From assembly GCA_031266255.1 (NCBI GenBank), contig JAISBK010000115.1, forward strand, positions 1-32,252: DNA of 32,252 nucleotides. The letters are read 5' to 3'. Both the position numbers and the translations under genes were made by a program. Positions 27,983 to 32,252 of the stretch are shown here, piece by piece. This stretch comes from Treponema sp. Its GTDB lineage: Bacteria > Spirochaetota > Spirochaetia > Treponematales > Breznakiellaceae. The notes beneath the pieces were generated by a model. It was given only the letters and a program-made list of their open reading frames with translations, was not told the origin of the DNA and did no database searches. Within the stretch, counting starts at the first letter, position 1. Each line of letters opens with the position of its first letter.

Positions 27983-28666
27983 GGGGCCTATGGTGGTACC
28001 GATAAAGGGTTCCCCTTGCAGGATCTTTTGTAAATTTTCCAGGTTACGCCCTGAGGCGCAAAGCACTGCAAGGCCGATTTGGGCTGCATGTCGACTTGCA
28101 ATAGGGTCAAAGGGAACATGCTTTCCCGGTACCCATTCATCCCCCACCAGAGCGCAAAATTCCGCCCAGCTTATGGTGTTTATTGGTTTTGCGCCGGTAT
28201 TGGTACGAGGATCATCGGTATAGACCTGTTCAATATTGGATAAATTGATCACCCTATCGGCCTTAAACCGCTCTGCCAAGAGTACTGCATCATAATCAGA
28301 AGAAAATCCTGGTTTCCATCCTGCGGCTACCAGTACCCGTCCCTCAAATACCCCTTGCGTTGGATCCGTGACCACTGCTTGGGTACACAAGGCCCCCAGG
28401 ATCCCCCGGATAAGTTCCGCATTGAGCCGGGTCGCCATGATGCCTATCCAATCTGCCTGCTCAGGGGAAACGGCGGTTCCTGCTATGTTCTGGTAGGCCT
28501 GCTGCCATATCCGGGCAGGTCCACCACCGCCGACTACCAAAATAAAGCGGCGCTGGGGATCCGCTTCTAAAAGGGTGCTGATGAGGGAGACCAGGTCCTT
28601 TAAAAAGGGTTCATCCACCTTATCAGGGGCTACAATAGAACCACCCAAAGAAATAACCGTAATCAT
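27977..28666 (-). CDS. UMP kinase (archaeal-like amino acid kinase family)
   Basis: MITVISLGGSIVAPDKVD, FILVVGGGGPARIWQQA, GWKPGFSSDYDAVLLAERFKADRVINLSNIEQVYTDDPRTN. Ends convergent with the flagellar operon. Confidence 0.75.
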   Translation of the reverse strand: MITVISLGGSIVAPDKVDEPFLKDLVSLISTLLEADPQRRFILVVGGGGPARIWQQAYQNIAGTAVSPEQADWIGIMATRLNAELIRGILGALCTQAVVTDPTQGVFEGRVLVAAGWKPGFSSDYDAVLLAERFKADRVINLSNIEQVYTDDPRTNTGAKPINTISWAEFCALVGDEWVPGKHVPFDPIASRHAAQIGLAVLCASGRNLENLQKILQGEPFIGTTIGPL

Positions 28667-28706
28667 AATACGCTCCTTTTACTTGAACACTCGACAATAT
28701 GCTTTC

Positions 28707-30362
28707 TTATTGTACGTACATACCCGTGATGGTAATGTCGCTCCATAGAGAAGAATAAGACTCAATGCCTCCAATTGCTTCTTCCCAGAGGTTTTGCATG
28801 GCATAATCCCGATTACGCACCGTGATCCTGCCCCGGGGATCCATTTGAGAAAGGTCCCCCTGCCCCCGGGAGAAGGTGATCCGTTGATTATCCAGATTGC
28901 CGAAATAATAACCCTCCGGATCGTGACGGAGATTGAAGTCCGCCGGAACAGCCCCTGCCCCAAGGCAGGGATCCACAGATATCCAGCCGAATCCTTCAAT
29001 CCAGAATTCCGCCCAGTAATGACGGCTAGACAGCCGAGCACGATTTATAAGGACCCCTGAAACGGGAATCGCCGGTATAGCCACTGCTCTGGCCAGGGCG
29101 CAGAACAGGAGTGCCCCAGAATAAGCATCGGCCTGTTTCTGTGCGAGAGCTTCCAGAGCGCTGTTACGCAGTGGTGTCCACTGAATACCTCCTTCATGTA
29201 TAAGCCATTCGTATAGTTTCCGGGCTTTTTCGTATGGATTCCGTTCTCGTCCAATGATGCCATTCGCTGCCGCGGCCAAGTCAGGGTTATCCGAAGGTAT
29301 GAGCGCGGAAGGTAAGGTATATACCGCAGGAATCGGAGAATCTCCGGTTTGCCGAATAGCTTGACTCCGTAGGGTAGTTTCCAGGGTATACACATCAACC
29401 AGGTATGACAGACTCATCCGAGTGCTGGTATGAGCAGGGAGATCGGTTAATTGAAAAAGGGTAGTTCCCTGGTAATGTTCCGCAAAGGGTTCTTTGTTAC
29501 GGGACAACAGGGTAACATTCCGCTGGGAAGCAGAACTAACCGGGTGGGGAATCCAGAGGTACAGGGTATTTGGATCCTTTGCCTCTTGTACCTGGATATC
29601 TACGGTATAGGCAATGGTATAGCTTCGTTTTTCTTTGAAGGTCTTAGTTCCCGGATTGCCGGTAATTGTAAAGAGAACCGGCTTTGAACTACCGCTAGGG
29701 GTACGCACCAGGATATTCCCGCTTACCGCTCCATCAGGAATCCGCAGGCGGATTTCCCGTTCACTCCAAAGCTCATAGCCAAATTCTATTTCAAAGACCT
29801 CTACCCTTTCCGGCTCTTGAGTCAGCTCAGGTGCAGCAGGGGATGGTTCCGCGTTCCAAGCGAAAAACACCCCGCTTCTTTCCCGAGAAGCACCGAAACC
29901 GCTTCCTTGGATGCTTATGAGAGCACCAATGGCGCCTGATTCAGGTTTTATCGAGCTGATTTGGGGAGCCAGGCCGAAATTCCTGTTCTGTACCAGCTCA
30001 GGCATGGCTACCCGGTTTGAAAAGAGTAGAGGATTACTTTTTTTGCCATCCTTATGCACATACACCAGGCCGGATTCTCCCAATGCGGGTATTCTCAACG
30101 TAATACGGTCATCCTGCCATGAAAGGTATGAGGACCCGGTAGGGGATATGCCCGCAATGGTGATGTAGGATTCAAGCTGTTCAGCCCCAAATCTGCTCCC
30201 TTCAATGGTAAGGATATCCCCGCTCATACCGATCCGGGGATACATCGAAACAACAAGGGGAACCTCTTCTTTACAGGCATATAAACACCCGCAGAGGCAG
30301 GGAAAAAAAAGCACATACCAGGTCCGCTTCAAAGCAAAGGATCCTCCCTCCGGGCGTTTCAT
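28707..30362 (-). CDS. Lipoprotein with IPT/TIG domains and transglutaminase-like domain
   Basis: Lipobox CLYAC; two IPT/TIG-like segments (MYPRIGMSGDILTIEGSRFG; IKPESGAIGALISIQGSGFG); ALARAVAIPAIPVSGV...RHYWAEFWIEGFGWISVDP. Confidence 0.8.
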   Translation of the reverse strand: MKRPEGGSFALKRTWYVLFFPCLCGCLYACKEEVPLVVSMYPRIGMSGDILTIEGSRFGAEQLESYITIAGISPTGSSYLSWQDDRITLRIPALGESGLVYVHKDGKKSNPLLFSNRVAMPELVQNRNFGLAPQISSIKPESGAIGALISIQGSGFGASRERSGVFFAWNAEPSPAAPELTQEPERVEVFEIEFGYELWSEREIRLRIPDGAVSGNILVRTPSGSSKPVLFTITGNPGTKTFKEKRSYTIAYTVDIQVQEAKDPNTLYLWIPHPVSSASQRNVTLLSRNKEPFAEHYQGTTLFQLTDLPAHTSTRMSLSYLVDVYTLETTLRSQAIRQTGDSPIPAVYTLPSALIPSDNPDLAAAANGIIGRERNPYEKARKLYEWLIHEGGIQWTPLRNSALEALAQKQADAYSGALLFCALARAVAIPAIPVSGVLINRARLSSRHYWAEFWIEGFGWISVDPCLGAGAVPADFNLRHDPEGYYFGNLDNQRITFSRGQGDLSQMDPRGRITVRNRDYAMQNLWEEAIGGIESYSSLWSDITITGMYVQ

Positions 30363-30958
30363 GGGCTTATTGCAGGGCTTACCGGTTTTACCGGAACCGC
30401 CGTCCCCTCAGGGGAAGAAGCCGTATCCCCCTCCTGGGATAGCGGAACTTCCTGAACATCAAGAGGATCTTTAGGCTCTGTGTGATAAGGGTGTAATTCT
30501 AATTGTATTTCTATATGGGCCGTATCTTGGGAATCAACCGAACCAAGGGGGAAAAAATAGATCTGTTCCCCAAATTCCAGAGGAATAGTCTGTATGGTGG
30601 TCTGATACCGGATGCCTTGATTGGGGATATCTACCCATATTTGCCCCTGGGCTACTAAGAAATTGTTACCATTGTCCCGGAGATAGGGGGTAAATTGCAC
30701 GACTACGAGAATATTAGTCCCCACAAGCTTCAAGCTCACCGGCTTTCCAGGAATCGTAACTTTTGACTTAGAGGAATTCCAGACCTCCTGCTGATTTTTC
30801 TCTACTATTCGGGCAATAATATCAAAAACTACTGCCCGTTCTTTGAGACCAGGCAGTAGTTCTTCCAGAGAAGGTTCCTGGGCTGCCCCCCCCCCGGTAA
30901 CAAGAAACAACAGACTTCCAAAGAGCGTTATCCGCCGTAAAAGCGCCTGTGCTTTCAT
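30359..30958 (-). CDS. Exported protein of unknown function with poly-G tract in signal peptide region
   Basis: MKAQALLRRITLFGSLLFLVTGGGAAQEPS signal peptide; start and stop overlap neighbours by 4 bp. Confidence 0.75.
   Translation of the reverse strand: MKAQALLRRITLFGSLLFLVTGGGAAQEPSLEELLPGLKERAVVFDIIARIVEKNQQEVWNSSKSKVTIPGKPVSLKLVGTNILVVVQFTPYLRDNGNNFLVAQGQIWVDIPNQGIRYQTTIQTIPLEFGEQIYFFPLGSVDSQDTAHIEIQLELHPYHTEPKDPLDVQEVPLSQEGDTASSPEGTAVPVKPVSPAISP
30886..30895. repeat. C10 homopolymer on + strand (G10 in coding strand)
   Basis: Read directly: ctg|cccccccccc|ggtaa; encodes G-G-G-A in the N-terminus of the exported protein. Confidence 0.9.
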
Positions 30959-31554
30959 GGACTTCGGTTACTCCTGGAATAATCCGCAGCCCTCAGTATA
31001 GTGGGTTCCCCGGAGCTGAAGAAGCTGCTGGTTTCAGGAAGCCGTATGATCACCAGATCCGTCATATCCTCATTTCCCAAGTATTGCAGTATACTATTCA
31101 TATCCGATGCGGGTATAATGTCCTGCATATCCACCATCTCACTGGCTGCCATGGTATCCTGAGACGGCGGAATCCTGGTGGGCTGTTGGAACAAAGCCAG
31201 GGCAAAAAACATGATGAGCACGGCTGCAGCCGCGGCTGCCACAGGCAGAGGAATCGAAAGGGTACGGCGCCAGAAATTATGGCCCCTCGATCTCCAGCCC
31301 CAGTTTTCGGTTTCTAGAGACATCATACGCTGCCAAATCCGATCCTTTGCAGCTTCCATGGCTGAAATCTTCGGGGTAAGTCCCTCATCAGGCAACTTCC
31401 CCAGGGCTTCCGAATACCTCCTCATCCGTTCAAGCCGGGCGCTACATACCGGACATGAGCGCAGATGCAACTCCATTTTTTCTTTCCATGGAGAAGGCAG
31501 CTCCTCGTCAAGGTATACAGAAATTATTTGATAATCAGGACACATGTGAACCAT
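30955..31554 (-). CDS. Zinc-finger (zf-HC2) transmembrane anti-sigma factor
   Basis: CPDYQIISVYLDEELPSPWKEKMELHLRSCPVCSARLERM (H-x3-C-x2-C) and a TM (LSIPLPVAAAAAAVLIMFFALALF); adjacent to ECF sigma. Confidence 0.88.
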   Translation of the reverse strand: MVHMCPDYQIISVYLDEELPSPWKEKMELHLRSCPVCSARLERMRRYSEALGKLPDEGLTPKISAMEAAKDRIWQRMMSLETENWGWRSRGHNFWRRTLSIPLPVAAAAAAVLIMFFALALFQQPTRIPPSQDTMAASEMVDMQDIIPASDMNSILQYLGNEDMTDLVIIRLPETSSFFSSGEPTILRAADYSRSNRSP

Positions 31555-32071
31555 CCTTCGATAAAAACCCGGCCAAACGCTCCCGGGCTCTAAATACCCG
31601 AACTTTTACATTCCCTTCACTGATGCCCAAGGCACGTCCAATTTCTTTATAATTCAGCTCACCGTATTCTTTTAATATCAATACAATACGCAGATTTTCT
31701 GGTAATTTTTCCAGGGCTGCCTGCACCTCTTGCTGCGTTTCTTGGTTAATCAGTACTTGTTCTCCGGTCTTTTCAACCCTGGTGTCCTCGCGGAAGGCCT
31801 TTTGGTATGCCTTTCGTTCCCTATCTTTACGTTTAGCATAATTGAGGGCAGCGTTTTTGACTACCCGGATAAGCCAATATTTAGCTTCTTCTGCATTGGG
31901 AAAAACCATATTTTTTTCATATAATCGGAAAAAAGCCTCCTGGCACAGATCCTCTGCTGCTTCTTCACTATTAGCGATACGATAGGCCACTCGAAACAGT
32001 ATCGGGAATACGGTATCATACAGTCTACGGAATTCCGTCATGGGTACCCTATCGTCCATAGGTAAAAACAA
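31535..32071 (-). CDS. ECF-type RNA polymerase sigma factor
   Basis: FRVAYRIANSEEAAEDLCQEAFFRLYEK (region 2) and LPENLRIVLILKEYGELNYKEIGRALGISEGNVKVRVFRARERL (region 4). TTG start with AAGGA SD. Confidence 0.94.
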   Translation of the reverse strand: MFLPMDDRVPMTEFRRLYDTVFPILFRVAYRIANSEEAAEDLCQEAFFRLYEKNMVFPNAEEAKYWLIRVVKNAALNYAKRKDRERKAYQKAFREDTRVEKTGEQVLINQETQQEVQAALEKLPENLRIVLILKEYGELNYKEIGRALGISEGNVKVRVFRARERLAGFLSKDGSHVS

Positions 32072-32129
32072 GTTTTGTCCTTAATCGTTACACCCATCGG
32101 GGAATCTTCCTGAAAAACCGGGGATGAAC

Positions 32130-32252
32130 TTACCCACGGCGCCAGACTGTTTCAGTAGACCTATCTTCCAGAATAATACCCTGTTCTTTCAAGGTTTGCC
32201 GGATTTGGTCAGCCTTGGCAAAATCCCGGACTTTTTTTGCCATAGCCCGTTC
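32130..32252 (-). CDS. cysS: Cysteinyl-tRNA synthetase, C-terminal fragment (runs off window end)
   Basis: Reverse-strand translation ERAMAKKVRDFAKADQIRQTLKEQGIILEDRSTETVWRRG* matches the CysRS C-terminus (KDFAxADxIRxxLxxxGIxLEDtxxxtxWrR). Not in the supplied ORF track. Confidence 0.85.
   Translation of the reverse strand, partial: ERAMAKKVRDFAKADQIRQTLKEQGIILEDRSTETVWRRG

Noticed and set aside
32072-32129. ECF-type autoregulatory promoter (GTAAC-like motif upstream of the ECF sigma gene)
   Set aside because: A GTAACG is present on the minus strand but is too close to the TTG start to serve as a -35 element.
1-32252. CRISPR arrays, prophage or toxin-antitoxin/defence islands
   Set aside because: No spaced direct repeats or recognisable defence genes were seen; the window is mostly a conserved flagellar operon.

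Overview
The window is dominated by a long, almost entirely plus-strand spirochaete (Treponema-like) flagellar/motility operon, about 6.4-28.0 kb. Gene order: flbB, fliK, flgD, flgE, flbD, motA, motB, fliL, fliM, fliY/fliN, fliO/Z, fliP, fliQ, fliR, flhB, flhA, flhF, flhG, a membrane protein, fliA/whiG (sigma-28), a Jag_N-FapA protein and two small unknown proteins. Left flank: a truncated Rpn-type nuclease/transposase tail, a Dus-family protein with an altered active-site motif, adenylate kinase (minus strand), two Cys/Met-metabolism PLP enzymes, two tandem Rrf2 regulators and a CBS-domain protein. Right flank (minus strand): a UMP-kinase-like protein, then a translationally coupled ECF sigma / zinc-finger anti-sigma / exported protein / transglutaminase-like lipoprotein operon, and the 3' end of cysS. 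Most interesting observations: (1) a close sigma-28 consensus match with correct N11 spacing just upstream of flbB, while sigma-28 itself is encoded in the same operon (possible feedback loop) and the spacer contains a T8 tract; (2) a poly-G(10) tract in the signal-peptide region of an ECF-operon gene (candidate phase-variation switch); (3) exact conservation of the Lys165/Cys178 pair used for lysinoalanine cross-linking in spirochaete FlgE; (4) paired Rrf2 regulators, only one with an IscR-like Cys92/98/104 triad, plus two different perfect palindromes upstream of the two PLP genes; (5) a 227-bp structured gap with a small ORF between fliL and fliM; (6) a transglutaminase-like lipoprotein that appears to lack the catalytic Cys. 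No CRISPR arrays, rRNA genes or tRNA genes were recognised. All assignments were made by eye without database searches.
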